From assembly GCF_023973165.1 (NCBI RefSeq), contig NZ_CP099547.1, forward strand, positions 682,001 to 746,000: 64,000 bases of DNA, written 5' to 3'. The translations under genes and the position numbers were made by a program. Numbering within the stretch: the first letter of the stretch is position 1; every line of letters begins with the position of its first letter. This DNA is from Arcanobacterium pinnipediorum. Lineage in GTDB: Bacteria; Actinomycetota; Actinomycetes; Actinomycetales; Actinomycetaceae. Below are positions 1-10,473 of the stretch, piece by piece. Below the pieces are notes generated by a model. It saw nothing but the letters and a program-made list of their open reading frames with translations, was not told the DNA's origin and searched no databases.

Positions 1-53
1 ATAAAGTGGATGCGCTTCTTGAATCCAAGGAAAAGGAATTAATGGAGATCTGA
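1..53 (+). CDS. frr: Ribosome recycling factor, C-terminal end (partial)
   Basis: Only the last sixteen full codons are inside the window, ending in KEKELMEI and a TGA stop. The charged helical tail and the position directly upstream of cdsA match the usual frr-cdsA order of bacteria. The protein splits post-termination ribosomes together with EF-G. The gap to the next start is two bases, so the two genes are almost certainly co-transcribed. The call rests mainly on context because so little sequence is visible. Confidence 0.75.
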   Translation, partial: KVDALLESKEKELMEI

Positions 54-55
54 TT

Positions 56-949
56 TTGGCCGTTCCAAGCTCAACAAAAACCTCAACTTTTCTTAGCCGC
101 CTCGTGCCGCACCCACCGCGGCCGCCACAAGAGGTGACCTCGCGTGCAGGTAGAAACGTCCCGGCGGCAGTTGCCACTGGGCTGGGATTGTTGAGCGTGG
201 TGGGCCTATCCTTGGCATACAAGATCGAAATCTTTGTTGCTTTGGCGATCGCGTTTATGGTTGCCGGGCTCTGGGAGATTGCGGGTGCATTTCTTGCACG
301 CAACATACGGATCCCGTTTATTCCGTTGATCATTGCCGGAGTAGGCATGATGTTGGCAACATGGTTTTGGGGTTTGGAAAGTGGCCTGATCGTTTTTGTT
401 GTTGCCGCGCCACTGTCAATGCTGTGGCGAACATATATGCCTAAAGGCAACGCCCTTACAGATGGCGTTGCTGGGGTTTTTGCGTTGGCATGGATCGGGA
501 TATTTTCCATGTTTGCCCTCGCTTTGGCTGCACTCGAACATGGTGCATTTGCTGTTGTGGCCTTGGTTTTGCTTCCTGTTGCTTCCGATACCGGTGGGTG
601 GCTTGCCGGTATTACGTTTGGCAAGCATCCCATTGCGCCCTCGATTTCACCGAAGAAATCCTGGGAGGGATACGTCGGATCCACTCTCGGGGCACTGCTC
701 GCTGCATTTCTCACCGTCTGGTTAGGGCTTGGTTTGCCTTGGTATGCAGCGGTAATTATCGGATTAACCATCCCGATATTTGCTACTGCTGGTGACTTCT
801 CGGAGTCACTGTTGAAACGTGATCTTGGCGTTAAAGATATGGGATCTATCTTTCCAGGCCACGGTGGCGTCCTCGATAGGGTAGATTCATTGTTGTTTTG
901 CGCGCCAATTCTCTACGTGGTCCTCACCTATGGATTCGGCTTGAACTAG
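56..949 (+). CDS. cdsA: Phosphatidate cytidylyltransferase (CDP-diglyceride synthase)
   Basis: This enzyme makes CDP-diacylglycerol from phosphatidic acid and CTP in the cell membrane, feeding phospholipid synthesis including the pgsA product near 59.5 kb. The 297-residue protein has a short basic N-terminal tail and then a run of membrane helices. Its last 45 residues carry the family signature: SLLKRDLGVKDMG, then PGHGGVLDRVDS, with conserved Lys, Asp, His and Arg. A TTG codon two bases after the frr stop gives the start; the basic tail could allow a later start. It is translationally close to frr. Confidence 0.93.
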   Translation: MAVPSSTKTSTFLSRLVPHPPRPPQEVTSRAGRNVPAAVATGLGLLSVVGLSLAYKIEIFVALAIAFMVAGLWEIAGAFLARNIRIPFIPLIIAGVGMMLATWFWGLESGLIVFVVAAPLSMLWRTYMPKGNALTDGVAGVFALAWIGIFSMFALALAALEHGAFAVVALVLLPVASDTGGWLAGITFGKHPIAPSISPKKSWEGYVGSTLGALLAAFLTVWLGLGLPWYAAVIIGLTIPIFATAGDFSESLLKRDLGVKDMGSIFPGHGGVLDRVDSLLFCAPILYVVLTYGFGLN

Positions 950-994
950 CCAGAGGCAATTGAGGGCGCAGTTGAGGGGTTGTGAAGGACTGGA

Positions 995-2284
995 ATGAAG
1001 AAAACGAAACAGGTTTTACCACGAGTTGAGCAAGGGCCACGGCCATCATTGTCATTTACTGCTCAGCGACACGGGAAACCACCACGCCATTTGGTTGATC
1101 TATCGCGCACTGAACGCCGGGAACTGGTAGCTGATCTTGGTTACCCACAGTATCGTGCCGATCAGCTATCGAAACATTATTTTGAACATAACTGTATCGA
1201 TCCGGAACAGATGAGCGATATCCCGCAATCCCAACGTTTAGATCTTGTGCAACAACTCCTCCCGCCACTTATCACAAAAGTTCGTGATCAGGTAGCTGAT
1301 CAGGGCAAGACGATAAAAACGTTGTGGAAACTTTTCGACGGGGCAGTTGTTGAATCTGTGTTAATGAAATATCCCGATCGAGCCACCTTATGTATTTCTT
1401 CGCAGGCTGGTTGCGGAATGGCGTGTCCGTTTTGTGCTACTGGCCAGGCGGGTCTGACCCGCAATCTCACCACAGCTGAAATTATCGAACAGTTGCGCTA
1501 TGCACGCCAAGCAGCAGCTGAGGGTATTTTTGGAGAGCCTGTTCGAGTATCAAATGTGGTCTTTATGGGAATGGGAGAACCACTGGCGAACTATCGCGCC
1601 GTGCGAGATGCGTTACATCGCATGATTGATCCTGCGCCGGAAGGTTTTGGAATGTCAGCACGCAACGTGACTGTCTCGACTGTGGGGCTAGTACCTGTGA
1701 TCAACAAACTTGCTGACGAAGGCTTGCCGGTGACGTTAGCTGTATCGTTGCATGCTCCTGACGATGGGTTGCGCGATGATTTGATTCCGATTAATTCGCG
1801 CCACAAGGTTGGCGAACTTTTAGATTCTGCTCGCCACTATTTTGTGCGAACTGGACGCCGAGTCTCTATTGAGTACGCTTTAATTAAAGATATGAATGAC
1901 CACCAATGGCGTGCCCAATTACTTGCTGCCGAGCTCAATTCGCGTGGGCGGGGTTGGGCGCATGTCAATCCGATTCCGCTAAACCCTACACCCGGTTCGA
2001 TCTGGACTGCTTCAACTGCCCACGCTACTGATACTTTCGTCAAAACATTGACTCGCGCCGGAATTTCGACCACTATCCGCGATACTCGTGGTTCAGATAT
2101 TGATGGTGCCTGCGGGCAGTTGGCAGCTGAAGTCGTTGATCGTGACCATGTATCGCGCCGAGCTGCACAAGCCCAAGCAGCGGTGGATGCTCGTATTGAT
2201 GCTCACCGCCATCAACCGCAAGATTTTGATTCAACACTGGCAGCAATTTCTGCCACACATAATGGAGATGACGACGATGAGTGA
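995..2284 (+). CDS. rlmN: Dual-specificity RNA methyltransferase RlmN (radical SAM)
   Basis: RlmN methylates C2 of adenosine 2503 in 23S rRNA and of A37 in some tRNAs. The radical SAM cluster motif is visible as CGMACPFC, cysteines about 140, 144 and 147. It is followed by the GMGEP SAM-binding stretch and by the C-terminal cysteine in GACGQL, about residue 373, which forms the covalent intermediate. At 429 residues it is longer than many RlmN proteins because of an acidic, alanine-rich tail. Its last codons overlap the start of the DivIVA-domain gene, so the two are coupled. RlmN is favoured over Cfr by length and core-operon context. Confidence 0.93.
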   Translation: MKKTKQVLPRVEQGPRPSLSFTAQRHGKPPRHLVDLSRTERRELVADLGYPQYRADQLSKHYFEHNCIDPEQMSDIPQSQRLDLVQQLLPPLITKVRDQVADQGKTIKTLWKLFDGAVVESVLMKYPDRATLCISSQAGCGMACPFCATGQAGLTRNLTTAEIIEQLRYARQAAAEGIFGEPVRVSNVVFMGMGEPLANYRAVRDALHRMIDPAPEGFGMSARNVTVSTVGLVPVINKLADEGLPVTLAVSLHAPDDGLRDDLIPINSRHKVGELLDSARHYFVRTGRRVSIEYALIKDMNDHQWRAQLLAAELNSRGRGWAHVNPIPLNPTPGSIWTASTAHATDTFVKTLTRAGISTTIRDTRGSDIDGACGQLAAEVVDRDHVSRRAAQAQAAVDARIDAHRHQPQDFDSTLAAISATHNGDDDDE

Positions 2285-2828
2285 TACTTTCTCGAGGGTC
2301 GGTTGGCTACATTCTGGGTATAGCCCGGCTGAGGTTGATTCATTTTTTGAGCGTGCAAAACTCGCTTACGATAATGCTAGTGAACACTCGCAAGAGTTTA
2401 CCGAGGCAAGCGTGCGAGATGTTTCTTTCCCCTGGGTGCGCAACGGCTATCATGCTCAGCTTGTCGATGCAGCTTTAGATCGGCTCGAACGAGCCTTTGT
2501 GCAACGACGCCGAGCTATCTGTGTGCGTGATCAAGGTGAAGAAGAATGGGTCCGCATGATTTATGATCGGGCAACTAGCTTGTATCCGCGTTTGCGTCGC
2601 CCACAAGGTAAGCGGTTTGCGCATCCGAAGCGGCATGGGTATTCAGTTAGCGAAGTAGATCAGCTCATTGAGCGTGTGATCGCATTCTTTGATAAGGCGC
2701 AACCTTTGAGTTCCAATGAAGTTCGCAATATAACTTTTACCCGGGCAAAGGGTGCGGATGCCTACGAAGAGAGCGTCGTGGATGTCTTCCTTGACCGGGT
2801 CGTTTCGGTATTGATGAGCGTTGAGTAA
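2277..2828 (+). CDS. DivIVA-domain protein with two copies of the domain
   Basis: A 183-residue protein with two similar halves. The first has HSGYSPAEVDSFFERA near residue 10 and the second has RHGYSVSEVDQLIERV near residue 120. This HGYS..EVD..I pattern is the N-terminal membrane-binding motif of DivIVA/Wag31-like proteins. There is no long coiled coil, so it is not the polar-growth DivIVA itself. The ATG at 2277 overlaps the rlmN stop, and the stop codon overlaps the dxr ATG (TAATG), so it sits in a tight operon. Its role is unknown; membrane or division-site association is an inference from the motif. Confidence 0.75.
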   Translation: MSDTFSRVGWLHSGYSPAEVDSFFERAKLAYDNASEHSQEFTEASVRDVSFPWVRNGYHAQLVDAALDRLERAFVQRRRAICVRDQGEEEWVRMIYDRATSLYPRLRRPQGKRFAHPKRHGYSVSEVDQLIERVIAFFDKAQPLSSNEVRNITFTRAKGADAYEESVVDVFLDRVVSVLMSVE

Positions 2829-4057
2829 TGCGTGACGTTATTATTCTTGGGTCTACTGGTTCTATCGGCACCCAGACTCTTGATGTTATCGCCCGCCACC
2901 GTGACCAATTCCAGGTGCGTGCGTTGGGGGCAGGAGGCAATCAGCTCGAACTCTTAGCACAGCAGGTGGCATTGTTTGAACCTGACGTTGTTGGGATCGC
3001 AACTGAAGCGAAGCTGACAGAATTTAGCCAGCTTTGGTCCCAACGCTATAGTGATCGTACGATGCCACATCTTGTGGGTGGCAGCCAGGCAATGGTTGAG
3101 CTCGCAAGACTAGGTAGTGGATTTAGCATAAGTGATTCTGATGTTGTCGTTAACGGTATAACAGGATCAGTTGGCCTGTTACCTACCTTAGCTGCTTTGC
3201 ATTCTGGAGCTACGCTCGCATTGGCAAATAAAGAATCCCTAGTTGTTGGTGGCGCTTTGATCGCCGATGCGATGTCATGGCCTGGCCAGATAGTGCCAGT
3301 TGATTCTGAACATTCTGCTATCGCGCAAGCCTTGCGATCTGGACGCCATCACAAGGGTCTGACCTCTCCCATTGTGGATGGTTCTAGCGAAGTTTCGCGT
3401 ATTATCCTTACCGCTTCGGGAGGCCCGTTCCGGGGGATGAGTCGCAGTGAACTCAGCGATGTGACAGCCGAACAAGCCTTGAATCATCCAACATGGTCGA
3501 TGGGCCCGGTAGTTACTATTAATTCTTCAACGTTGATGAACAAAGGGCTTGAACTTATTGAAGCAGCCTACTTATTCGACGTCGAACCAGAAAATATTGT
3601 CCCAGTAGTTCATCCACAATCTATTATTCATTCAATGGTGGAGTTTCGTGACGGATCAACAATTGCGCAAGCCTCACCGCCAGATATGTGCTTGCCGATT
3701 GCATTGGGGCTTTCCTGGCCACAGCGTTTGCCGAATATCGCCACTCCCAATGCCTGGGATCAGCCGGTAGCCTGGAGGTTTGAACCACTCGATCATGAGG
3801 TTTTCCCCGCGGTTAGGTTAGCTCAAACTGCCGTTGCGGCCTCTACCTTGCATCCGGCAGCACTTAATGCAGCTAACGAGGAATGCGTTGATGCTTTTCT
3901 TGCAGGAAAACTGCCCTATCTAGGTATTATTGATACAGTGCGTGAGGTTTTGGAAACATTGGATTTCCCATGCGGTACCGACGTCGAGACCGTTCTTGAT
4001 ACTGAACGTCGTGCCCGCGAATATGCCCACATGTTGATGTCTCGCCGAGCGAATTAA
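2828..4057 (+). CDS. dxr: 1-deoxy-D-xylulose 5-phosphate reductoisomerase
   Basis: Dxr converts DXP to MEP with NADPH, the first committed step of the MEP isoprenoid pathway; ispG lies two genes downstream. The N-terminal nucleotide-binding loop GSTGSIG is at residues 8-14. ANKES is at 133-137, the metal-binding DSEH at 159-162, then SGGPFRG and HPTWSMG. The catalytic stretch NSSTLMNKGLELIEA and VHPQSIIHSMVEF complete the family signature. At 409 residues it is of normal length. The ATG overlaps the preceding stop. Confidence 0.95.
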   Translation: MRDVIILGSTGSIGTQTLDVIARHRDQFQVRALGAGGNQLELLAQQVALFEPDVVGIATEAKLTEFSQLWSQRYSDRTMPHLVGGSQAMVELARLGSGFSISDSDVVVNGITGSVGLLPTLAALHSGATLALANKESLVVGGALIADAMSWPGQIVPVDSEHSAIAQALRSGRHHKGLTSPIVDGSSEVSRIILTASGGPFRGMSRSELSDVTAEQALNHPTWSMGPVVTINSSTLMNKGLELIEAAYLFDVEPENIVPVVHPQSIIHSMVEFRDGSTIAQASPPDMCLPIALGLSWPQRLPNIATPNAWDQPVAWRFEPLDHEVFPAVRLAQTAVAASTLHPAALNAANEECVDAFLAGKLPYLGIIDTVREVLETLDFPCGTDVETVLDTERRAREYAHMLMSRRAN

Positions 4058-4063
4058 GGACGG

Positions 4064-5314
4064 ATGGCTGGGATGCTTCCTGGAATTTTATTTATGATTG
4101 TTGGCCTTGTGCTTTCTGTGGCGATCCACGAGTTAGGGCACTTAATTCCAGCAAAAAAGTTCGGCGCAAAAGTGAGCCGATATTTTGTGGGATTTGGGCC
4201 AACATTGTGGTCTACTCATAAGGGCGGAACTGAATGGGGAATCAAGGCGATCCCACTGGGTGGATTCGTTTCGATTTCTGGAATGTTGCCACCAGCTGGG
4301 CCACACACTGTTATTACGAAGAAAGATGGCTCGCTGACGTTAGCCGAAGAAGCGCGCCGGCAATCAGCCCAGGAATTTGATGACCCGGCCCAACCGGGTG
4401 CTTTTTGGCGTCTACCTGCGCGATTGAAATTCATTGTGATGTTCGGTGGCCCGTTGACGAATCTAGTATTGAGTGTTTTGTTACTCGCTGGGGTTACGTT
4501 AGGTATCGGATTGCCACATGCCTCAACCACCATTGCTACGGTGGCTGACTGTGTTGATTCTACGATCTCTTGTACTCCAGCTCCGGCGCGGGACCGCATC
4601 GATCCTGGCGATCGAATCATTTCCTGGGGAAAAACTCAAGTAGATTCATGGCAAGAAATCCAACAGGCGATTCTCGCCCACGGCAGCGAGCCGATCGACG
4701 TCGTTCTCGAGCGTGCCGGGAAGAAAGAAAGCGTCGAAGTTACCCCAGTTTTGCGTGAGTTCACAGATAGTAGTGGGGATGTCATAACCAAGCCGTATGT
4801 GGGCATTGGTCCAGTTATTGATCGGCAGCCCGGTAGTATTGCCGATGTTCCTCATCAAGCATGGCAGATGGCTAGTGGAACAGCGAAGATTCTGCTCCAG
4901 CTTCCGATGAAATTGTGGGACGCAGCATCAACTTTAGTAACTGGGGAAAAGCGTAGCCCAGACTCTGTTGTCGGTTTAGTGGGCATTGCTGATGTTGCCG
5001 GATCAATTAGTGCCACCCAAGCACAAAATTATGGATTCGTTGATCGACTCGCGGACTTGTGCATGCTACTCGCAGGGCTGAACATGACGTTATTCATCTT
5101 TAATCTCATCCCGTTGTTGCCGCTAGACGGCGGGCACATTCTAGGTGCGATCATCGAAGGAACTCGCCGGAAAATCGCATTCGCTCAAGGAAAACCAGAT
5201 CCCGGAGCTTTCGATACTGCCCGGTTATTGCCAGTGAGCTATGCCATGATTATGTTCTTTGTTTTTATGACTATCTTGCTTATCGTGGTAGATATTGTTA
5301 ATCCCATCGTGTGA
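4064..5314 (+). CDS. M50-family site-2-type membrane metalloprotease with PDZ domain
   Basis: A membrane zinc protease of the RseP/Rip1 group that cuts transmembrane substrates such as anti-sigma factors. The first helix carries HELGH with His22, Glu23 and His26. The second zinc motif LDGGH, Asp about 355, is near the C-terminus and is followed by a last helix. A PDZ-like region lies between, around residues 170-260. The order dxr-M50-ispG is conserved in actinobacteria and proteobacteria and supports the call. It starts seven bases after dxr with an AAGGA ribosome site. The substrate cannot be read from the sequence. Confidence 0.9.
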   Translation: MAGMLPGILFMIVGLVLSVAIHELGHLIPAKKFGAKVSRYFVGFGPTLWSTHKGGTEWGIKAIPLGGFVSISGMLPPAGPHTVITKKDGSLTLAEEARRQSAQEFDDPAQPGAFWRLPARLKFIVMFGGPLTNLVLSVLLLAGVTLGIGLPHASTTIATVADCVDSTISCTPAPARDRIDPGDRIISWGKTQVDSWQEIQQAILAHGSEPIDVVLERAGKKESVEVTPVLREFTDSSGDVITKPYVGIGPVIDRQPGSIADVPHQAWQMASGTAKILLQLPMKLWDAASTLVTGEKRSPDSVVGLVGIADVAGSISATQAQNYGFVDRLADLCMLLAGLNMTLFIFNLIPLLPLDGGHILGAIIEGTRRKIAFAQGKPDPGAFDTARLLPVSYAMIMFFVFMTILLIVVDIVNPIV

Positions 5315-5344
5315 GAACTGATTAAGAGTGGAATAATACTGATC

Positions 5345-6505
5345 GTGAATATGCCAGTTGCTTTAGGAATACCAACCGTCAAAGAACCAGTTGCGGTTCT
5401 TTCTCCACGAAAGAAAACACGCCAGATACGTGTGGGCGATGTTTTGGTTGGGGGCGATGCTCCGGTATCGGTCCAATCAATGACGACGACGAAAACCCAC
5501 GACATTGGCGCGACCTTGCAGCAGATTGCTGAATTGACTGCTGCTGGTTGTGATATCGTCCGAGTAGCTTGCCCGACAGATAAAGATGCTGAGGCGTTGC
5601 CGATTATTACCGCAAAGTCTCAGATTCCGGTGGTGGCTGATATTCATTTCCAGCCACGCTACGTATTTGCGGCTATTGAGGCGGGGTGCGGTGTGCGCGT
5701 CAATCCCGGAAACATAAAAAAGTTTGATGACAAAATCCCGGAGATTGCTGCGGCAGCTAATGCCAATGGTACGGCGATGCGTATCGGTATTAATGCCGGT
5801 TCCCTCGATCCGCGTTTGCTGAAAAAGTATGGCAAAGCAACTCCGGAAGCCCTGGTAGAGTCAGCTGTTAATGAGGCTCGACTTTTCGAAGATGCGGGCT
5901 TTTATGATTTCGCTATATCGGTCAAACATCACGATCCGGTGACGATGGTACGCGCCTATGAGTTACTCTCCGAAGCAGGAGACTGGCCGTTACATTTGGG
6001 GGTAACTGAAGCAGGCCCTGCATTCCAAGGAACAATTAAGTCTTCGGTTGCATTTGGCGCCCTGTTAGCTCAAGGTATTGGTGATACTATCCGGGTTTCG
6101 CTCTCTGCGCCTCCGGTAGAAGAAGTTAAAGTTGGCGAAGCGATTCTACGTTCGTTGAATTTGCGGCCCAAGAAGCTCGAAATTGTTTCGTGCCCATCTT
6201 GTGGACGTGCCCAAGTTGATGTCTATACGTTAGCCGAGCAGGTTTCTGAAGGTCTTAAGGATGTTTCGTTCCCGCTTCGAGTAGCGGTGATGGGCTGTGT
6301 TGTTAACGGTCCGGGTGAAGCACGTGAAGCGGATCTGGGCGTTGCCTCGGGTAATGGCAAAGGTCAGATTTTCGTTCGTGGCAAGGTTGTTGATACTGTT
6401 CCAGAAGCCGATATTGTGCCAACGCTTATTGCCCGCGCACGGATTGTTGCTGAAGAACTTGGTTTGAAAGAAGACGCAGAGGCTTCACCTGAAGTGATCG
6501 TCTAA
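5345..6505 (+). CDS. ispG: 4-hydroxy-3-methylbut-2-enyl diphosphate synthase (IspG/GcpE)
   Basis: IspG reduces MEcPP to HMBPP late in the MEP pathway with a [4Fe-4S] cluster. The cluster ligands are visible: Cys283 and Cys286 in SCPSCG, and Cys318 in GCVVNGPGE, where Glu325 is the fourth ligand known in this family. The N-terminal half is a TIM barrel with VADIHFQP and RVNPGNI. The protein has 386 residues, the standard short bacterial form. A GTG at 5345 is taken as start; the ATG two codons later is equally possible. The next gene begins one base after the stop. Confidence 0.95.
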   Translation: MNMPVALGIPTVKEPVAVLSPRKKTRQIRVGDVLVGGDAPVSVQSMTTTKTHDIGATLQQIAELTAAGCDIVRVACPTDKDAEALPIITAKSQIPVVADIHFQPRYVFAAIEAGCGVRVNPGNIKKFDDKIPEIAAAANANGTAMRIGINAGSLDPRLLKKYGKATPEALVESAVNEARLFEDAGFYDFAISVKHHDPVTMVRAYELLSEAGDWPLHLGVTEAGPAFQGTIKSSVAFGALLAQGIGDTIRVSLSAPPVEEVKVGEAILRSLNLRPKKLEIVSCPSCGRAQVDVYTLAEQVSEGLKDVSFPLRVAVMGCVVNGPGEAREADLGVASGNGKGQIFVRGKVVDTVPEADIVPTLIARARIVAEELGLKEDAEASPEVIV

Positions 6506-6506
6506 G

Positions 6507-7355
6507 ATGCGGTGGGCACGACGTCGTGAATCGCGGCTTCGCCGACTAGGTCCGGCAGATCTGGGCCAGGTCAGAGATTTTCTCAACAAGGATCCGGTAG
6601 CTTCAGTGTTAGCACGGGTGCCTGTTGAAGCCCAAGCGCCGGGAATGGCTCACACCCTAGGTTACACTTCTGGAGCTGGCCTTAGTGCATTGTGCCATAT
6701 CGGTGCAAATATTGTTCCGTTAGGGTTTACTGAGGACGGCTTGGATTCGTTGGCTCGCTATATTATTCGCCATGGGCGGCGGGCAAGCTCTATTGTTGGT
6801 CCAGCAGACCAAGTTCTTGGGCTGTGGGATCGGATCGAGGCCTGGTTCCCCGAGCCACGAGATATCCGCGCCCACCAACTGTCTATGGTGTGGAGTGGAA
6901 CTGGGCGATGTGCCCCAGACCCTACAGTTCGCCTCGCTCATCTCGGAGAAAGTGCGCTAATTGTTCCGGCGTCGGTAGCGATGTTTATCGAAGAGGTTGG
7001 TTATGATCCGACCAGTTATGGCCCGGCCTATGCCCAACGTGTCCATAGCCTGGTGCGCGATGGTCAAACTTTTGTGCGTATGGGTTCGCGCCAGGGTAGC
7101 CCATTCGTTGAGTTCAAAGCTGATATTGGTGCCCTTGGCGGTGGAGTGGCGCAGATTCAGGGCGTATGGGTTCATCCTGATGTGCGCGGGCGTGGTTTAG
7201 CCGGCCCGGCGATGCTTGCGGTGGCGCAATACGTTACGCAGATGATTGCCCCTACGGTATCCCTCTACGTCAATGACTACAATTACGCTGCGATACGTTC
7301 CTATGACAAGGCTGGGTTCGACGTCGTCGGAGAATTTGCTACGGTCATGCTTTAG
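6507..7355 (+). CDS. GNAT-family acetyltransferase with N-terminal DUF4081-like region
   Basis: The C-terminal half shows the acetyl-CoA binding signature of GNAT enzymes: GVWVHPDVRGRGLAGPAML around residue 220, then YVNDYNYAAIRSYDKAGF. The N-terminal half has the look of the DUF4081 region that precedes the GNAT fold in actinobacterial proteins found after ispG. The acceptor substrate is unknown. It begins one base after ispG and so is part of the same operon. Confidence 0.85.
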   Translation: MRWARRRESRLRRLGPADLGQVRDFLNKDPVASVLARVPVEAQAPGMAHTLGYTSGAGLSALCHIGANIVPLGFTEDGLDSLARYIIRHGRRASSIVGPADQVLGLWDRIEAWFPEPRDIRAHQLSMVWSGTGRCAPDPTVRLAHLGESALIVPASVAMFIEEVGYDPTSYGPAYAQRVHSLVRDGQTFVRMGSRQGSPFVEFKADIGALGGGVAQIQGVWVHPDVRGRGLAGPAMLAVAQYVTQMIAPTVSLYVNDYNYAAIRSYDKAGFDVVGEFATVML

Positions 7356-7446
7356 ATCGCTTGTGTTGTGGAAGATGTTGTCAACGCCACGAAAGATGAG
7401 CGGATGCGAATAGGGTCAGGCCTCGCAAACAGCTTAGACTAGTTAT

Positions 7447-9243
7447 GTGTTAAAAATGTCTGAACTCTTTGTCCGAACCCTGCGCGATGATCCGGCCGAT
7501 GCAGAGGTCCGCTCCCATAAACTCCTCGTACGTGCCGGATATGTACGTCGCGCTGCGCCAGGAATATACACTTGGTTGCCACTAGGACTCAAAGTCCTTC
7601 GTAAGGTTGAAGCAGTTGTCCGCGAAGAAATGGATGCTGCTGGCTCTCAGGAAATGCACTTTCCGGCGTTGCTCCCTCGCGAGCCGTATGAGGCTACTAA
7701 TCGTTGGGAAGAGTATGGGCCAAATCTTTTTAGGTTGAAGGATCGGCGCGATAACGATTACTTGTTGGCGCCTACCCATGAAGAAATGTTCACCCTTGCC
7801 GTAAAGGACATGTATTCTTCGTATAAAGATCTTCCGGTTTCGCTCTACCAGATTCAGCATAAGTATCGTGATGAGGCCCGTCCGCGTGCTGGTATTATCC
7901 GCACTCGCGAATTTATTATGAAGGATGCCTACTCTTTTGATATTGACGACGCCGGTTTGGATCGTTCGTATGAGACTATGCGTGGCGCATATCAGCGTAT
8001 TTTTGATCGTCTTGGTGTCCCGTTCGTCATTTGTTCGGCACAGTCTGGTGCTATGGGCGGATCGCGTTCGGAAGAATTTCTTGCTCCGTGCGCTATTGGT
8101 GAAGATACGTTCGTGATGTCTGCTGGGGGCTATGCGGCCAATACTGAAGCTGTCACTACTCCACCTCAGCCTGAGCAAGATTTTTCGAACGTTCCTCAGC
8201 CACACGTGGTACCAACGCCGGGGGCAACAACGATTGCTTCGTTGGTAGAGATGGCCAACGAGGTTGCGCCGCGTGCGGATCGCCGGTGGGAGGCAAGCGA
8301 TACGTTGAAGAACGTCGTAGTGAGTTTTGTGCATCCTGATGGTGAACGTGAAGTTGTGGTTCTTGGTGTGCCAGGGGATCGCGAAGTTGATCTCAAGCGG
8401 GTTGAAGCGAGTGTTTCGCCGGCAGAAGTTGAGATGGCTACGCCAGAAGATCTAGCTAAGCATCCGCAACTCGTTGCGGGTTATATTGGTCCGCAGGTTA
8501 TCGGCCCGAATTCTGTTGACCGCCAGGTCAACGATGAAGGTGAGATTTCTGGATCGGTACGTTACTTGCTCGATCCGCATATTGCTCGCGGTTCGCGTTG
8601 GATCTCGGGTGCAAACGCGGTAGATCAGCACGTTTTTGATCTTGTCTACGGCCGTGATTTTGAAGCAGATGGAACCATTGAAGCTGTGGAAGTGCGCGAA
8701 GGTGACGAAGCTCCCGATGGTTCGGGTCCGCTCACAATCGAGCGCGGTATTGAAATTGGGCATATCTTCCAGTTGGGGCGCAAGTATGCTCAAGCGCTTG
8801 GGCTTACTGTTTTGGACCAAAATGGTAAGACCACCGTTGTCACAATGGGCTCGTATGGTATTGGCGTTTCGCGCGTGATGGCTGCTCTTGCTGAGCTCAA
8901 TTCGGACGATCTTGGTTTGAAGTGGCCGTTGCACTTAGCTCCGGCACAGGTGCACGTGATTGCCACCGGTAAGGGTGAGGAGATTTTCGGTACTGCCGCA
9001 GATTTTGCGCAACAGATTTCCGATCGTGGTCTCGACGTTCTCTATGATGATCGGGTGAAGGTTTCAGCCGGTGTGAAATTTGCCGATTATGAGCTTATCG
9101 GTGTTCCGTTCGCGATCGTGGTTGGTCGCGGTTTAGCCGACGGCAAAGTTGAAGTACGTGATCGGCGCAGTGGCGAAAGTTTCGAAGTGGCAGTAGCAGA
9201 TGCTATGGCTAAGCTCGATGAGGTTATGGCCAACGCGCAGTAA
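7447..9243 (+). CDS. proS: Prolyl-tRNA synthetase
   Basis: A class II aminoacyl-tRNA synthetase that charges tRNA-Pro. Motif 2 is seen in [20 protein letters not shown] and motif 3 in [16 protein letters not shown]. Between them lies the bacterial-type editing (INS) domain, so this is the prokaryote-like form that can clear Ala-tRNA-Pro. The length of 598 residues fits. The GTG at 7447 and the ATG at 7456 (MSELFVRT) are both possible starts; the second matches the usual N-terminus. A strong terminator follows. Confidence 0.95.
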   Translation: MLKMSELFVRTLRDDPADAEVRSHKLLVRAGYVRRAAPGIYTWLPLGLKVLRKVEAVVREEMDAAGSQEMHFPALLPREPYEATNRWEEYGPNLFRLKDRRDNDYLLAPTHEEMFTLAVKDMYSSYKDLPVSLYQIQHKYRDEARPRAGIIRTREFIMKDAYSFDIDDAGLDRSYETMRGAYQRIFDRLGVPFVICSAQSGAMGGSRSEEFLAPCAIGEDTFVMSAGGYAANTEAVTTPPQPEQDFSNVPQPHVVPTPGATTIASLVEMANEVAPRADRRWEASDTLKNVVVSFVHPDGEREVVVLGVPGDREVDLKRVEASVSPAEVEMATPEDLAKHPQLVAGYIGPQVIGPNSVDRQVNDEGEISGSVRYLLDPHIARGSRWISGANAVDQHVFDLVYGRDFEADGTIEAVEVREGDEAPDGSGPLTIERGIEIGHIFQLGRKYAQALGLTVLDQNGKTTVVTMGSYGIGVSRVMAALAELNSDDLGLKWPLHLAPAQVHVIATGKGEEIFGTAADFAQQISDRGLDVLYDDRVKVSAGVKFADYELIGVPFAIVVGRGLADGKVEVRDRRSGESFEVAVADAMAKLDEVMANAQ

Positions 9244-9285
9244 TATGTGACTCGCCTGCACTGGATGGTGTGGGTTGATATTACC

Positions 9286-9327
9286 TATGTTTGTGGGGAG
9301 CTACTTTGGTAGCTCCCCACAAACATA
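9286..9327. terminator. Rho-independent, bidirectional terminator after proS
   Basis: A perfect 19-bp inverted repeat (9286-9304 with 9309-9327) and a TTTG loop, followed by TTT on the plus strand. It lies between the converging ends of proS and the minus-strand gene at 9398, so it can serve both. Confidence 0.9.
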
Positions 9328-9397
9328 TTTGAAGGCTGATGGAGTCATTATGGATGTGCAAACGTTAATGCTCGTTAGCTGGGTGGGCTGAGTGTGT

Positions 9398-10309
9398 CTA
9401 TTGTGCTCCTGGAAGAACAGCTATGGGGGATTGGGGGCTTAGTATGCATAGCAACGCTACGGTGGCAGTGCGCTGCTGGTGATCGAGTTGGGGTGCGTGG
9501 CTAAGTAGCTCGCTTGCGATTAGTGAGCTGACGGAGGTATCGACATCGGCTGATTGGGGAAGTGGCGCTATGGGATGGCGCTCGTCTTTTCCGCCGTTTT
9601 CTAAAGCACTATGAGTCAGCTCGGTCAGTAGGTTGATTTTATGTAGTTCAATTTGGCGAGCACCTGGGTCAAGGAGGGCAGCGTGATATTCAAGCCATTG
9701 CCGAGCGGTATCGACATTGACGATTGCTGGGGCGGTGTTTACTGCGCTGCTAAGAGCCGCCACATCGGGAGTTGAACATATTTCTAGACGTTGTGCTGGG
9801 TCTGCTAGATTGGCGGCGAAAGTGCGGGCACTGGTTGCGATAGAAACAGATAGGTGTGGATCAATATTGTCAGTGGCACTGAGTTTGTCTGAAATAGTAG
9901 AGAGCTGGCTTTGTAAGGATGGCAGAGAGATCTCGGGCGCGTTGAGGTCTAGGTGCGGATTTTCATATCCTTGTGGAGCACCGTCAGGCCACGGAACCCA
10001 CACTCCGCCTATTCGCTCTAGCCATGCCTGGCTAGCAGGAATGAGTTGTGTGAGGATCGCCGTCGATGTGGCATCAGGATTTGAGGTTTGTAACTCTTGT
10101 GCTGTTGCATGAACTCGCGCGATACTTACCGCAATATCTTGGCGTTCTTCCTCAGCGGCACTGGGCGTTTGAGGAGCGACAGATGTATTTTCTAACCGAG
10201 TTCCCATGACCACGAGAATCAAAATAAAAACGGCACATACCGTGACAATGGTTGAGATAAAAAGTAGCCACGAGGTCACACGGGATCGATCATAAGGGGT
10301 AGTGGTCAT
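9398..10309 (-). CDS. Membrane-anchored extracytoplasmic protein of unknown function
   Basis: I do not recognise this protein. It has a short basic N-terminus, one strong membrane helix (WLLFISTIVTVCAVFILIL) around residues 13-31, and then about 250 mostly helical residues outside the membrane. The start MTTTPYDRSR at 10309 puts a normal signal-anchor at the N-terminus; an in-frame ATG at 10381 would add 24 residues without any membrane logic. A ferritin-like (DUF4439) gene often sits between proS and rimP in actinobacteria. The helical region could be a diverged form of it, but I see no clear metal ligands. It is transcribed away from rimP. Confidence 0.65.
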   Translation of the reverse strand: MTTTPYDRSRVTSWLLFISTIVTVCAVFILILVVMGTRLENTSVAPQTPSAAEEERQDIAVSIARVHATAQELQTSNPDATSTAILTQLIPASQAWLERIGGVWVPWPDGAPQGYENPHLDLNAPEISLPSLQSQLSTISDKLSATDNIDPHLSVSIATSARTFAANLADPAQRLEICSTPDVAALSSAVNTAPAIVNVDTARQWLEYHAALLDPGARQIELHKINLLTELTHSALENGGKDERHPIAPLPQSADVDTSVSSLIASELLSHAPQLDHQQRTATVALLCILSPQSPIAVLPGAQ

Positions 10310-10473
10310 AACACTACTGTGCCACAGCTGACCCGCGCAGTGGGAGAGCTCGGGAACAAAACCTGTCAAAACCTTCTCCATGAACAGTTAACCTGCCCTG
10401 TGAGAGAACTCCGGTGAGCTATGACAAAAACGTGATTTTCTGAGGTGTCGTGGCATGCTCGGTTTCAAGCAGG